IMG/VR virus record: IMGVR_UViG_3300027896_000011
Location: 62,001 to 126,000 of that record
Source: a virus
Length of the DNA: 64,000 bases
Direction: 5' to 3' (one strand)
Translations under genes and position numbers: made by a program
Notes under the pieces: model-generated
Database searches by the model: none
What the model saw: the letters and a program-made list of their open reading frames with translations, nothing else
Told to the model about the DNA's origin: nothing
In this document: positions 34,934 through 42,521 of the stretch, in pieces
Layout of the letters: each line of letters opens with the position of its first letter
Position numbering within the stretch: the stretch's first letter is position 1

Positions 34934-35350
34934 TCAAACGTACTGTACCGTACCTGGAGCGTTACGAGCGCGATATGGAAAGAAAATAGGTCTCTTTAGT
35001 CTATGGTCTATCCATATTCGCGGAAAAGAGAAACGGGAATGAAATTGTCGGGCGGTAAAATCAATAGCGATAGTATCGTCTATTAATATTACCCAGTGTT
35101 GATCTTTGTATTTGGCGTACGGTGGTCTTTTATCCACTCTGAACAGGTCGATTTTAGCTTTTAAATGTTTCATCTTAGCGTATTCGATGAAGTTTTCTGA
35201 AGAGAGCCAACACGCTCCATTTGCGTAATACGCCTCAGCTAGTTTAGGGTATAGTTTTATGAATCCTTTGATCACTTTACGTAGTTTGCGTGATTTGACC
35301 TTAGCTATTTGTATTTTAGAGTAGTTTGTAAGGATTTTTTTCACACGCAT
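34934..35350 (-). CDS. Papain/transglutaminase-like cysteine protease candidate (138 aa)
   Basis: ATG at 35350 within the end of the upstream gene. After a basic N-terminus, GACWLSSENFIEYA supplies a Cys at a helix start, DQHWVILID a His before a strand, and IDFTARQFH an Asp. Order and spacing (about 50 and 12 residues) match small papain-like or transglutaminase-like enzymes found in phages and bacteria. Its target is unknown; host-protein processing is one possibility. Fold is inferred from motif order alone. Confidence 0.55.
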   Translation of the reverse strand: MRVKKILTNYSKIQIAKVKSRKLRKVIKGFIKLYPKLAEAYYANGACWLSSENFIEYAKMKHLKAKIDLFRVDKRPPYAKYKDQHWVILIDDTIAIDFTARQFHSRFSFPRIWIDHRLKRPIFFPYRARNAPGTVQYV

Positions 35351-35654
35351 CAATAAAACATCCCGAACATACTGGAAAACCACTAAATGATTGTACAGAC
35401 CCTTGTATCCATTTTGAACACATTTTACAGGTTAATCTGAGTACATTTACTTCTACATTTTCTTCTTGTTCTCTTCCGCCAATCAGTTCGATTAATACCT
35501 CATTGCACTTAGTACACTCCACTACCAGACTAGAGTTTCCACTGATATTATCATCACGCCGAAATGTTTGATAGTGTCCTATCTTAAGGAATTTAAGATG
35601 TCCGTGATCTGATAGTGCTTCTTGTTCCTTTTTGGTCAATGTTGCTATTGCCAT
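35316..35654 (-). CDS. Zinc-ribbon-type protein (112 aa)
   Basis: ATG at 35654 follows GGAGCAGTA and overlaps the upstream stop. Three CxxC pairs (CTKC, CKMC, CSGC) predict two bound zinc ions. The middle is beta-rich. No family recognised; the window contains many similar small zinc proteins. Confidence 0.7.
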   Translation of the reverse strand: MAIATLTKKEQEALSDHGHLKFLKIGHYQTFRRDDNISGNSSLVVECTKCNEVLIELIGGREQEENVEVNVLRLTCKMCSKWIQGSVQSFSGFPVCSGCFIDACEKNPYKLL

Positions 35655-36034
35655 TACTGCTCCTTTGGCCGTCCACATCCAGAGCAATATACTATTTTAC
35701 GTACAGTGTCTTTATCGTTTTTCAGATCTTCTTTCGCATCTTTTAGCTTCTCTATATGAGAATATAAATGATCAATTAAATTATTAAGTTTACACATGGG
35801 TTCCTCTAATTCATTTAGTTTTTTTGTCTGTAATTTATATATCTTATCCGTTTCTTTATCAGCCCATTTATCTATTTTATCCATCTCTGGGTAATTTACC
35901 TTTTTTAGTTCTCGCCATCTTATTCGTGCCTTTTTTAACGTAGTGAATGATTGTTTAATCTTTTTATTTATTTCTTGTATTTTTTCATCAATCTTAGCTA
36001 TAGCTGTTTCTTGACGTGTAGTCAGCTTTTTCAT
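35654..36034 (-). CDS. Coiled-coil protein with C-terminal CSGCG (126 aa)
   Basis: Nearly the whole protein is a long Lys/Glu/Ile coiled coil (residues 1-110), ending in YCSGCGRPKEQ, a possible half zinc site for dimerisation. Its stop overlaps the next ATG (TAATG). Ribosome site GGAGAAATC. Function unknown. Confidence 0.7.
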   Translation of the reverse strand: MKKLTTRQETAIAKIDEKIQEINKKIKQSFTTLKKARIRWRELKKVNYPEMDKIDKWADKETDKIYKLQTKKLNELEEPMCKLNNLIDHLYSHIEKLKDAKEDLKNDKDTVRKIVYCSGCGRPKEQ

Positions 36035-36042
36035 GATTTCTC

Positions 36043-36276
36043 CTATAATTCTGTTTGAAATACACGGTTCAGTTCTTCGTTGGTAGGAGTCTCCCAGTTG
36101 ACTATTGTGCCGCTATCAATATCAATCTCTAATTGAACATAATCCCCGTAATGGTCTCCGGGGAAGAAGTCAGGAACGTATCCATCATACGCGCCGCCTA
36201 TTTGCTTCTTATTTATGAACAAATCAGCACAAAAATTGTCGGAGCATTTAGCGCTTATTTCGATGATTCTCGGCAT
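36043..36276 (-). CDS. Small acidic protein, first gene of its operon (77 aa)
   Basis: ATG after TAGGAGAAGATCA. A beta-rich acidic protein (YVQLEIDIDSGTIVNW). A GGGGATAAGG promoter-like motif lies 35 bases upstream and marks the start of the operon that runs to 32691. No known family can be named with confidence. Confidence 0.7.
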   Translation of the reverse strand: MPRIIEISAKCSDNFCADLFINKKQIGGAYDGYVPDFFPGDHYGDYVQLEIDIDSGTIVNWETPTNEELNRVFQTEL

Positions 36277-36310
36277 TGATCTTCTCCTAACAGTGGGTGG
36301 TTAACTAGTT

Positions 36311-36322
36311 ACCTTATCCCCG
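36311..36322 (-). promoter_or_regulatory. GGGGATAAG promoter motif
   Basis: Minus strand CGGGGATAAGGT upstream of 36276. Shares the ATAAG core with the other operon-start motifs of this window. Confidence 0.5.
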
Positions 36323-36361
36323 TAAATTGATCAATATTACATAAGTAATTTAACGCATCCG

Positions 36362-36390
36362 GTAGATTTCGGCACCGTGCCGAAATCTAC
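36362..36390. repeat. Perfect 14-base palindrome with one-base centre
   Basis: GTAGATTTCGGCAC, one base, then its exact complement, flanked by ACGCA/TGCGT. It lies in the divergent gap between the minus-strand operon and the endolysin, and could be an operator or a terminator hairpin on either strand. Confidence 0.85.
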
Positions 36391-36448
36391 TAATTGCGTC
36401 AATAGTTATGACTCTTGCTCATTTCTATGAATTATGTAAGCTGTGCTT

Positions 36449-37168
36449 ATGCTTCTATACGTCACAAGCCCTCACATAAAAAGCCCGGAAGTTGTTACTG
36501 TTCAACAACGCTTAGGCGTACTTGGATACTCTCCCGGTAGAGTTGATGGGGAATATGGCCCTACTACTGCTGCAGCAGTACAACGCTTCCAAGCTGCTCA
36601 TGCTCTTCGACCGGATGGAATAGTAGGAGACATTACCTATGCTACGCTGTTAGCCTCTTCAGTTCCTCCAAGAGCCCCGCAGCCTAGTGAGGTGGCAGCC
36701 AGGGCCTTAGCTGAGGCAATCAAGCACCTGGGGCTCAAGGAGAGCCCTTCTGGCTCCAATAGGACGCCATTCGGAGAGTGGTTCGGGGTGAATGGGGTAG
36801 CTTGGTGTAATATCTTTGTGTCCTACTGCTACAATGTAGGTGCTGGGTATACCATCTGTGATGGTTATAAGGGAGCGGGGGTTAAGGCTGGCAAAGGGTG
36901 TGCGTACGTACCCACAACTGAGGCATGGCTACGCTCGAGTGGTTTGTGGGTAGGTAGGACTGCCCCTGTAGCCGGAGACATAGCCATTTACAACTGGGAC
37001 GGTAGGGGTATACCTGAGCACATAGGTATTGTGGAGCAATACCTTGGCGATGGAACCTTCTCCGCCATTGAAGGCAATACCTCCATAGGCAATGACTCCA
37101 ATGGCGGAGAAGTGATGCGGAGAACGAGGAAGGTAGAGAGTACTGACGGGTTTGGAAGAGTTATTTAG
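36449..37168 (+). CDS. Endolysin: peptidoglycan-binding plus CHAP-type amidase (239 aa)
   Basis: Cell-wall hydrolase for lysis. Residues about 12-65 form a PG_binding_1 domain (VQQRLGVLGYSPGRVDGEYG, TAAAVQRFQ). Residues about 85-235 look like a CHAP or NlpC-type cysteine amidase: catalytic Cys in GVAWCNIFVSYCYN, His in PEHIGIVE and a polar residue in AIEGNTS. No signal peptide is seen, so a holin is needed for export. It is the only plus-strand gene in a 13-kb minus-strand block, and its 3' end overlaps the convergent gene by eight bases. The ribosome site is weak; a GTG at 36443 is an alternative start. Confidence 0.88.
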   Translation: MLLYVTSPHIKSPEVVTVQQRLGVLGYSPGRVDGEYGPTTAAAVQRFQAAHALRPDGIVGDITYATLLASSVPPRAPQPSEVAARALAEAIKHLGLKESPSGSNRTPFGEWFGVNGVAWCNIFVSYCYNVGAGYTICDGYKGAGVKAGKGCAYVPTTEAWLRSSGLWVGRTAPVAGDIAIYNWDGRGIPEHIGIVEQYLGDGTFSAIEGNTSIGNDSNGGEVMRRTRKVESTDGFGRVI

Positions 37169-37346
37169 CTCTTATCTTGTTGTACTCTTTGATCGCTTTG
37201 TTTCTGCTAGGGACGTTTATGTACGCTCTACAAACAGTACATCCGCACCCTTTGTGGCAACACTGAATTAGGAACTGCGATATACCTACATTATCTACCT
37301 TCGTGACATGCCCACAAGTTGGGCAATTAACGGACTCGTTTCGCAT
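37161..37346 (-). CDS. Zinc-ribbon protein (61 aa)
   Basis: CPTCG near the N-terminus and a Cys-rich CCHKGCGCTVC segment predict a compact zinc ribbon. It overlaps the upstream gene by 20 bases and ends tail-to-tail over the endolysin stop, without a terminator between. Function unknown. Confidence 0.7.
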   Translation of the reverse strand: MRNESVNCPTCGHVTKVDNVGISQFLIQCCHKGCGCTVCRAYINVPSRNKAIKEYNKIRAK

Positions 37347-38016
37347 TCTTCTTCTTTTTCTTTCTTGTATTGGTTGAGAAGATCACTTTGCCTTTTGGGC
37401 TCATGATACGGACCTTAGCATAAGTCCCGCTCTTCAGCAAAGTATCAAAAGCCTCCTCAGCTTTGTTACACGTAGTATAATGATCATATAAGATCCAACC
37501 TACTTCATCAGCACAGTCTTGAGAAGACCACACATCTATCCAGTAGCATTCAGACGGCACACTTTTAAGTAGCGTGTCGTCTAGCGTGAAACCGCCATTG
37601 ATCAGTTCGTGCCCACACGAACAATGTATGGCTGTAGGACCTACAAAATTATCCGCATCACGAATAAAGTCCCCTTCGTTAATACTACTAGTCTCTCGAT
37701 CTAAATTACTTTCTCTACAGTGTTCTGAGTATCCCCAGACTTGTAACGCGCCTTCTTTAGAAAAAGGTTGTTCACATTTGGGGCAGATAACGGGTATTTT
37801 TACCTGCCTGGTAGTGACGTGGATAGCATTTATACTTACTTCTATTTCTTTAGGTCCTTTTTCCCAGTCCGGTCCACTCATTACCTTAAAGGCATCGTTG
37901 TCTACGAATACAGCTTTTGCGCCATATCCTAAAGAGCTTGGAGCTTGCTCTAATATCCATCCACGCTTTTTGAGGATGCTTTCTTCTTCTGCTGTGAACT
38001 CGCCTACGATGTACAT
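37327..38016 (-). CDS. Zinc-binding hypothetical protein (229 aa)
   Basis: Ribosome site AAGAAGGGAAAGAA. CPKC at about residue 79 and CSCGH at about 132 could form one zinc site. A beta-rich region follows, and the tail is very basic (TRKKKKKNAKRVR). It overlaps both neighbours. Function unknown; the basic tail may bind nucleic acid. Confidence 0.7.
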   Translation of the reverse strand: MYIVGEFTAEEESILKKRGWILEQAPSSLGYGAKAVFVDNDAFKVMSGPDWEKGPKEIEVSINAIHVTTRQVKIPVICPKCEQPFSKEGALQVWGYSEHCRESNLDRETSSINEGDFIRDADNFVGPTAIHCSCGHELINGGFTLDDTLLKSVPSECYWIDVWSSQDCADEVGWILYDHYTTCNKAEEAFDTLLKSGTYAKVRIMSPKGKVIFSTNTRKKKKKNAKRVR

Positions 38017-38549
38017 TTCTTTCCCTTCTTTGGCCGTACGATAATATCGATATCACCAGATCCCATCTTTTGCTGCTCACCGGTTTTCACGGCTTGCTCA
38101 ATCATATGTACTACTCCAGCGTCACTGTAAATTCCTGATGCTGTTACAACAAATGATTCTCCTCCGAATTCATCCAACCTGGGCTTGCTACAAGTAAAAG
38201 CAGCTGAAAAACACACAACATCTTTGGGACGGAACTTGGCCAGAAAAGCGCGAACAAGCATTGCCACGTTAAAGGTGTTACCCCACTCCTCTCCGTAAAT
38301 CCACAGACCTCCTTGCTTCAGATCTAAGCACCATTGGAAATCGGGCCACGGTGCTTTCGTATCTATACAATTCCTACCAAAATCCAGAGCTTTAGAGACT
38401 TTTATCACCGACTCCTCTCTATCGGAGAAGAGAGTATCATCCTCGAAAGTACCCTCGAAATCAGATCGCAGCAAATCTTCTAGCCACTTCACCTCTCTCT
38501 TCTTGAGCTTATGTATTTCAAAGCTGAACTGCGTGTAGTTATTGGCCAT
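38004..38549 (-). CDS. Conserved phage hypothetical protein (181 aa)
   Basis: The sequence opens NYTQFSFEIHKLKKREVKW and contains IYGEEWGNTF and KPRLDEFGGESFVVT, a layout I recognise from a widespread small-phage/bacterial family of unknown function (N-terminal N-Y-T-x-F-S, central G-N, then FGG). The C-terminus is basic. First clear member of the operon running to 37161. Confidence 0.7.
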   Translation of the reverse strand: MANNYTQFSFEIHKLKKREVKWLEDLLRSDFEGTFEDDTLFSDREESVIKVSKALDFGRNCIDTKAPWPDFQWCLDLKQGGLWIYGEEWGNTFNVAMLVRAFLAKFRPKDVVCFSAAFTCSKPRLDEFGGESFVVTASGIYSDAGVVHMIEQAVKTGEQQKMGSGDIDIIVRPKKGKKCTS

Positions 38550-38555
38550 ATTGCT

Positions 38556-38849
38556 CTACTTTCTTAAAATGCGTGGGTATACGACCTCAGCTATTTCTTC
38601 TAAAGTGTCTGGGGACCAAGAATGGTCCATGTTGCCTTCGGGCCATAGTATTTCTTTGATGAGTGCTATTTTTATTACTGCCTCTTCTGGCTTAATTACA
38701 TTCGTATCATTTACAGCAACTTCTAGTTCGTCTAATGCATCTTCTTCTGGTTTAGTACGCCATTCGTCTTTACTTAGCATACTAAGCACTTTTATGGCAG
38801 CTGCTCTTAATTGTTGAATAGCATTCATTTGCGTGATGATGTCTTCCAT
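38556..38849 (-). CDS. Hypothetical acidic protein (97 aa)
   Basis: ATG at 38849 follows TTTGGAGAACCA; the longer GTG frame would run into the upstream terminator hairpin. Helical and acidic, no motif. Transcription either reads through the hairpin at 38884 or starts at an unseen promoter. Confidence 0.65.
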   Translation of the reverse strand: MEDIITQMNAIQQLRAAAIKVLSMLSKDEWRTKPEEDALDELEVAVNDTNVIKPEEAVIKIALIKEILWPEGNMDHSWSPDTLEEIAEVVYPRILRK

Positions 38850-38883
38850 TGGTTCTCCAAAAGTAATAGCGATCAAAGAAATA

Positions 38884-38940
38884 GGGCTGTGCTTGCACAC
38901 AGCCCCCTTCTGCTCAAGACTCTTTCTAGAATAGAGTCTT
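38884..38940 (-). terminator. Two hairpins after the gene at 38926
   Basis: AAGACTCT/AGAGTCTT (38916-38940) overlaps the stop codon. GGGCTGTG/CACAGCCC (38884-38905) follows with a TATTTCTTT run on the minus strand. They probably end the short operon started at 39131. Confidence 0.7.
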
Positions 38941-39096
38941 AAGAGTGATGTATGCCCTACGAGTATCCGAGTCCTTCTTTAATTGGGCAAGAGCCAATTG
39001 TACGCTTATTAAATCTGCGCTATTTACTTCTTTTGCCAAAGCTTGTGTGACCGCAACAATCCTTGTGACCTTATCTGCCTTTGAAAGTGATGACAA
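38926..39096 (-). CDS. Micro-protein with TTG start (56 aa)
   Basis: TTG start six bases after AAGGAG. The frame encodes MSSLSKADKVTRIVAVTQAL and 36 more residues, a helical, alanine/leucine-rich soluble protein. A TAGGGGATAAGTAAT promoter-like motif lies 35 bases upstream and a terminator overlaps its stop, so it looks like a self-contained transcription unit. No known family. Confidence 0.6.
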   Translation of the reverse strand: MSSLSKADKVTRIVAVTQALAKEVNSADLISVQLALAQLKKDSDTRRAYITLKTLF

Positions 39097-39130
39097 CGGC
39101 CTCTCCTTGTGGTGGGTTAATAGACTTCAG

Positions 39131-39145
39131 ATTACTTATCCCCTA
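39131..39145 (-). promoter_or_regulatory. GGGGATAAG promoter motif
   Basis: Minus strand TAGGGGATAAGTAAT, upstream of the TTG-start gene at 39096 and overlapping the stop of the preceding gene. Confidence 0.5.
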
Positions 39146-39626
39146 TTGGAGCTATTGTTTTCAGTACCTCAGTAAACATTTTTATTAGTCCGGTTTTTTG
39201 GTCATACACAAAAAGGGAGTCTATATTTTTGTTAGAGGGTGTGTCAGTTGATACCATTGCCTTTGCTTTATGCTTTGCCTTATTTTGTTTGATGCGATTA
39301 GTCCGGAAAAGAGGGAAGAATTTATATATTAAACCCCATATGTTGTTCACACTATCTGCTTTTCTAAATAGTGTAAGGATGTCTTTGAGTTCTTCATCAT
39401 TCTCCACATTATACACAAATCGTCCAGCGGTTAATGGATAACTTAGGGTTCTAGTAAGTGCTATAGTAGCGCCTATACGCCGAGAGAACTGATCTTTTTT
39501 GCCTACTACAGCAATACCAAGGCATTTGTTATCTTGGTTATATGCAAGAGTACAAATCCATGTTCTTTTCATACTCCCATTTTCCGGATATTGAATAGAG
39601 AAATGGTGATTGATTGGTTTCATCAT
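39132..39626 (-). CDS. Hypothetical protein (164 aa)
   Basis: ATG after AGGAGCCATCAAA. Basic middle region, beta-rich N-terminus, no motif. Overlaps the upstream stop. Its 3' end contains the promoter motif for the next unit. Function unknown. Confidence 0.7.
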   Translation of the reverse strand: MMKPINHHFSIQYPENGSMKRTWICTLAYNQDNKCLGIAVVGKKDQFSRRIGATIALTRTLSYPLTAGRFVYNVENDEELKDILTLFRKADSVNNIWGLIYKFFPLFRTNRIKQNKAKHKAKAMVSTDTPSNKNIDSLFVYDQKTGLIKMFTEVLKTIAPIGDK

Positions 39627-39841
39627 TTTGATGGCTCCTGTTGGTCAGTGTCTTCAATAACTGTGGATACCATTCCATCCTCAAGTTCTTTTATAGTGAT
39701 CTCTATTCCGGGTATTACTGACTTTAGTGCTTTGTTAAGCAGTACAGCATATTTTTCTGGGTACCAAATATACCCACCTTCACCGTCAATACCCCAGTCA
39801 GTTATGAAATTGATTGTTTTTCGTAGTGTATTTTTACTCAT
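39623..39841 (-). CDS. Hypothetical protein (72 aa)
   Basis: The ATG at 39841 is preceded by GAGAGGCAAACAAAA; the upstream ATG at 39865 has no site. A small acidic protein (GIDGEGGYIWYPEKY; IKELEDGMV). First gene after the TATAAGG motif at 39955. Function unknown. Confidence 0.65.
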   Translation of the reverse strand: MSKNTLRKTINFITDWGIDGEGGYIWYPEKYAVLLNKALKSVIPGIEITIKELEDGMVSTVIEDTDQQEPSK

Positions 39842-39954
39842 TTTTGTTTGCCTCTCATTTTTCATTTGTTATGTGACAGGTAGTCCTGCTAGACCTAATA
39901 GTTCTATGATTTCTGGTAATATTGATCCCTCCTGAATGAGTAAGTATGGACACT

Positions 39955-39970
39955 AATATCCTTATACCTA
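39955..39970 (-). promoter_or_regulatory. TATAAGG promoter motif
   Basis: Minus strand TAGGTATAAGGATATT, about 115 bases upstream of 39841. The intervening leader contains an AGGAGGGATCA site followed by an open 17-codon ATA-started frame, too speculative to list. Confidence 0.55.
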
Positions 39971-40072
39971 CTTTATCCCTCTTTTTAATCCGGCTTAAAA
40001 TAAGCGGGCTAAAGAAAAGAACAAGAGCACATGCTTTTATCCTTTCCTTTAAGGCATTCCCTGTTTGTTTAA

Positions 40073-40534
40073 TTAGGCGTCTGCACGCCTGCTGCTGTGT
40101 TTGCCCTTAGGTGAAAATGTAATTGGAGGAACATCGTTACACGCTTCACCACGACCATGATTGGTCTTGTAGGAGAAGTGGTTGAGAAGGGCTTCGAAAT
40201 TAGTGATACGCAGACCTTCTCTCTCAAAGAAGTTCTTGATGGTTACTGGAGTCCATCGAGACCCTTCAATGATTTGGAAAGTTTCAGAGGATTCCACTTC
40301 ATAGACGCCATGGCTTCCATCCATGGAACCTTCCAACAGTCCATCATCGAACTTTCTTGCTTTCCTCAGAAAGCGCATAAACTTCCCAGCTCGACTGATA
40401 AGTATAAGAACATCGTCTAAGTTATTGAGCTTCTTAATCAACGGCCGGAAGGTCATATTTTGACTATGAGACCCGATTCTGAAATCTCCTAGGGCTACGA
40501 ACATGACATAAATATCTCTAACCTTTTTCTTCAT
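40073..40534 (-). CDS. Hypothetical protein (153 aa)
   Basis: ATG at 40534 follows AAGGAGCCAAG; the longer TTG frame would cross the hairpin at 40561. Alpha/beta, soluble; the N-terminus (KKKVRDIYVMFVALGDFRIG) and the Ser/Arg-rich end are the only notable parts. Last gene of the long operon from 42614. Function unknown. Confidence 0.7.
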   Translation of the reverse strand: MKKKVRDIYVMFVALGDFRIGSHSQNMTFRPLIKKLNNLDDVLILISRAGKFMRFLRKARKFDDGLLEGSMDGSHGVYEVESSETFQIIEGSRWTPVTIKNFFEREGLRITNFEALLNHFSYKTNHGRGEACNDVPPITFSPKGKHSSRRADA

Positions 40535-40560
40535 CTTGGCTCCTTGTTGTTGGCGAAACA

Positions 40561-40595
40561 GATGGTCAATCTCCTTATCACAGAGATTGACCATC
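40561..40595. terminator. Strong intergenic hairpin
   Basis: GATGGTCAATCTC and its exact complement with a nine-base loop, between the genes at 40611 and 40534. No long T-run on the minus strand, so it may be a partial terminator or a translation control element. Confidence 0.55.
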
Positions 40596-40610
40596 TTTTG
40601 CACGGTGTCA

Positions 40611-41261
40611 CTACACAATTACGTAGTTACCGCTTCGCTCTACAGCATCACGAAGCCTGTACTTCGGCTCACCCTTCAGGTCGTCCTTTCGTACGCATTT
40701 CACGTACAATGTCTTGCCCTTTTTGGGCTTCTTTGTAGTCTTTTGTACGTTCTCCGGCTTAGTAGCCGGAGAGAAGGTGAAGGGAGTGGGCTGAGTTGTC
40801 TTGGTTGAGGTAGCCTTATAGGTTACATGATCATTGAGCGCCTTCCCCAATGTTTTCATTTGTTCAGTCTTCAACAACGGAAGGACTGCAAAGAAGGCTT
40901 TAAGGGCCTCTTCACTAACCTCCCATACCAATCGGACACCTAAGCCGGGGGAGGGGGTAGTAGAGTCATTTTCAATCATATGGTTCTCCTGTGTGTGTTG
41001 GTTTCTACTGCCATCGAATAGGATTGTTGGTTGTGCTTGATTCTTCGTGAAGATTATTTCACGAGTCTTATATGAATCTGTTCGAGGTGGCCTTTCTATC
41101 GTCACTCCAAGTGCAGCAAGTCTGTCTTTGGAGTGACATATCTTGGAACTCAGTTGCTGGTTAGAACCAGTGATGTTTAGGTGCTCTTTTAATTGTTCTA
41201 AAGAGCCACTCCATGGGGCAATTGAACTGATGTCTCTAATCAATTCTTCTTTGCTTATCAT
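40611..41261 (-). CDS. Hypothetical protein with strong internal start (216 aa)
   Basis: ATG at 41261 after GAGGTGAAA. The N-terminal 90 residues look like a small helical DNA-binding-type domain (EQLKEHLNITGSNQQLSS). The rest is Thr/Pro/Lys-rich with a basic end. Inside the frame, at 40979, ATG follows CAGGAGAACCAT, the best ribosome-site form of this region, so a shorter 122-residue product may also be made. Function unknown. Confidence 0.65.
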   Translation of the reverse strand: MISKEELIRDISSIAPWSGSLEQLKEHLNITGSNQQLSSKICHSKDRLAALGVTIERPPRTDSYKTREIIFTKNQAQPTILFDGSRNQHTQENHMIENDSTTPSPGLGVRLVWEVSEEALKAFFAVLPLLKTEQMKTLGKALNDHVTYKATSTKTTQPTPFTFSPATKPENVQKTTKKPKKGKTLYVKCVRKDDLKGEPKYRLRDAVERSGNYVIV

Positions 41262-41263
41262 TT

Positions 41264-41443
41264 TCACCTCATTTCTTCATCGCACATGTCTAGAACCAAA
41301 AAGGCCAGCTTTTGAGCTAGCCTTTTTGCTTCTTTCTCTCGTTGTTGTTCGACTTCCTTTAGATCGAAATATAATTTAACCGTTCTTTGATCTTTCTGGA
41401 ATTCGGAGGTACAAGGCGCTTTACTACGGTATCTTGTCGCCAT
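41264..41443 (-). CDS. Small coiled-coil protein (59 aa)
   Basis: The ATG at 41443 has a perfect GGAGGGGCAA site within the end of the upstream gene. Charged helix with a long Lys/Glu stretch and a C-terminal MCDEEMR. Overlaps neighbours on both sides. Function unknown. Confidence 0.65.
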   Translation of the reverse strand: MATRYRSKAPCTSEFQKDQRTVKLYFDLKEVEQQREKEAKRLAQKLAFLVLDMCDEEMR

Positions 41444-41675
41444 TTGCCCCTCCAGATGTTGCCTCCACCAGCTCATAATAGGCCATCTCAAGTTTTCTGA
41501 TGGCCTCTATGCACTCTTTTGTGTTGAGGCTTACCCCACAGAAGATGTATTCATCCATTCGCGGATGGCCGGAGAAGGGTTGGGGAGTTGAGTGATTGGT
41601 ATAAGAGTCAATACTCTCCTGTACCAGTGCACTCAATTCCCTTGGGCTAGCTGCCACAATTTGCTCTTTTGTCAT
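41424..41675 (-). CDS. Paralogue of the cysteine-repeat protein, lacking the repeat (83 aa)
   Basis: Starts MTKEQIVAASPREL and contains EYIFCGVSLNTKECIEAIRKL. Both ends match the protein at 41902 (MTREQIVAANTEEL and EYVFCGVQLTEDEYMNAINKM), which has a long cysteine repeat between them. This copy has a short Pro/His-containing linker instead. The pair looks like a duplication followed by gain or loss of the repeat. Confidence 0.7.
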   Translation of the reverse strand: MTKEQIVAASPRELSALVQESIDSYTNHSTPQPFSGHPRMDEYIFCGVSLNTKECIEAIRKLEMAYYELVEATSGGANGDKIP

Positions 41676-41695
41676 CCTGTTGTCACCTTTCTGGT

Positions 41696-41893
41696 TTATT
41701 GCACATCAACGTAATCAAAACACAATTGCAACACTTCATCATAAGATGAAGCTTTAAGTGCCTTGTTTTGAAATTCAGCGGCTCGGTCTGTTAACTTTGC
41801 ATTTTTGAGAGTCTTACAGACTTTGCCTATGATAAAAAACACGTTACCATCTGTGCCTACCAAGACACATTTGGGTTTCTCTTGTTTTGACAT
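41696..41893 (-). CDS. Conserved small phage protein (65 aa)
   Basis: CVLVGTDGNVFFIIGKVCKTL, then a helix and a YDEVLQLCFDYVDV end, match a small family I recognise from many phages and plasmids (L-V-G-x-D-G-N-x-F ... Y-D-x-x-L), function unknown. Operon member. The ribosome site is weak. Confidence 0.7.
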   Translation of the reverse strand: MSKQEKPKCVLVGTDGNVFFIIGKVCKTLKNAKLTDRAAEFQNKALKASSYDEVLQLCFDYVDVQ

Positions 41894-41901
41894 TGGGCAG
41901 T

Positions 41902-42339
41902 TTAATTGGTGGTTGTAGTACCTGCACCCTTTTTTTGTTCCACAAAAGGCGTGCCAATTCCTTGGGTCATCTTATTAATCGCATTCATATATTCATCTTC
42001 TGTGAGCTGTACCCCACAAAAGACATACTCTGCCCCCAATAACCCGATGGAATTGAAACAATTGGTGCAGCGTACACAGTACGCACAACCGCAACAATAT
42101 TTGCAGTCACTGCAATTAGTGCAACTCAAACACAATTCACAATACGCACAAATACTGCACTGTAGGCAATTTATACAGTAACCGCACGTGGTACAGTGCA
42201 AACAATTGAAACAGTTATTACACAGAATGCATTCTAAACAATTTTTGCATTCAGTGTTATTTGTTATTTTAAGATTAACTTCCTTCGCAAATTTTTGTAA
42301 CTCTTCTGTGTTTGCTGCGACTATCTGTTCTCTAGTCAT
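41902..42339 (-). CDS. Protein with 22 consecutive C-x-x triplets (145 aa)
   Basis: ATG at 42339 follows GGAGAACCAA. Residues 31-96 are 22 triplets in exact register, each beginning with Cys (CKN CLE CIL CNN CFN CLH ...), with one extra Cys. The flanks match the paralogue at 41424. Perfect three-residue spacing is unlike zinc ribbons and metallothioneins, and could form a regular ladder or helix binding many metal ions or an iron-sulphur array. Hydrophobic or aromatic residues alternate with Asn/Thr between cysteines. Function unknown; soluble, no signal. Confidence 0.8.
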   Translation of the reverse strand: MTREQIVAANTEELQKFAKEVNLKITNNTECKNCLECILCNNCFNCLHCTTCGYCINCLQCSICAYCELCLSCTNCSDCKYCCGCAYCVRCTNCFNSIGLLGAEYVFCGVQLTEDEYMNAINKMTQGIGTPFVEQKKGAGTTTTN

Positions 42340-42517
42340 TTGGTTCTCCGTTTTTTGGTTTCTTTGGTTTTTTATCACGAAGTTTTTCCATGCATTTCTT
42401 GCAAAAGCTCAAAGGTCTGCCGGTAGAGGGTGAGCAGATCATCTTGTCTCCTGTAAAGTCCTCCTTGCACTCATAACAATGGAAGAGATTTACTGAGGAC
42501 GGTAACCCTTTTAACAT
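42332..42517 (-). CDS. Zinc-ribbon protein (61 aa)
   Basis: ATG after GGAGGTAGGGGA. CYEC and CKKC pairs 22 residues apart give a treble-clef-like zinc site; the tail is basic (KKPKKPKNG). Overlaps the next gene by eight bases. Confidence 0.7.
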   Translation of the reverse strand: MLKGLPSSVNLFHCYECKEDFTGDKMICSPSTGRPLSFCKKCMEKLRDKKPKKPKNGEPND

Positions 42518-42521
42518 TCCC

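Noticed and set aside
39866-39922. 17-codon ATA-started peptide after AGGAGGGATCA
   Set aside because: ATA starts are very rare and no other support exists.
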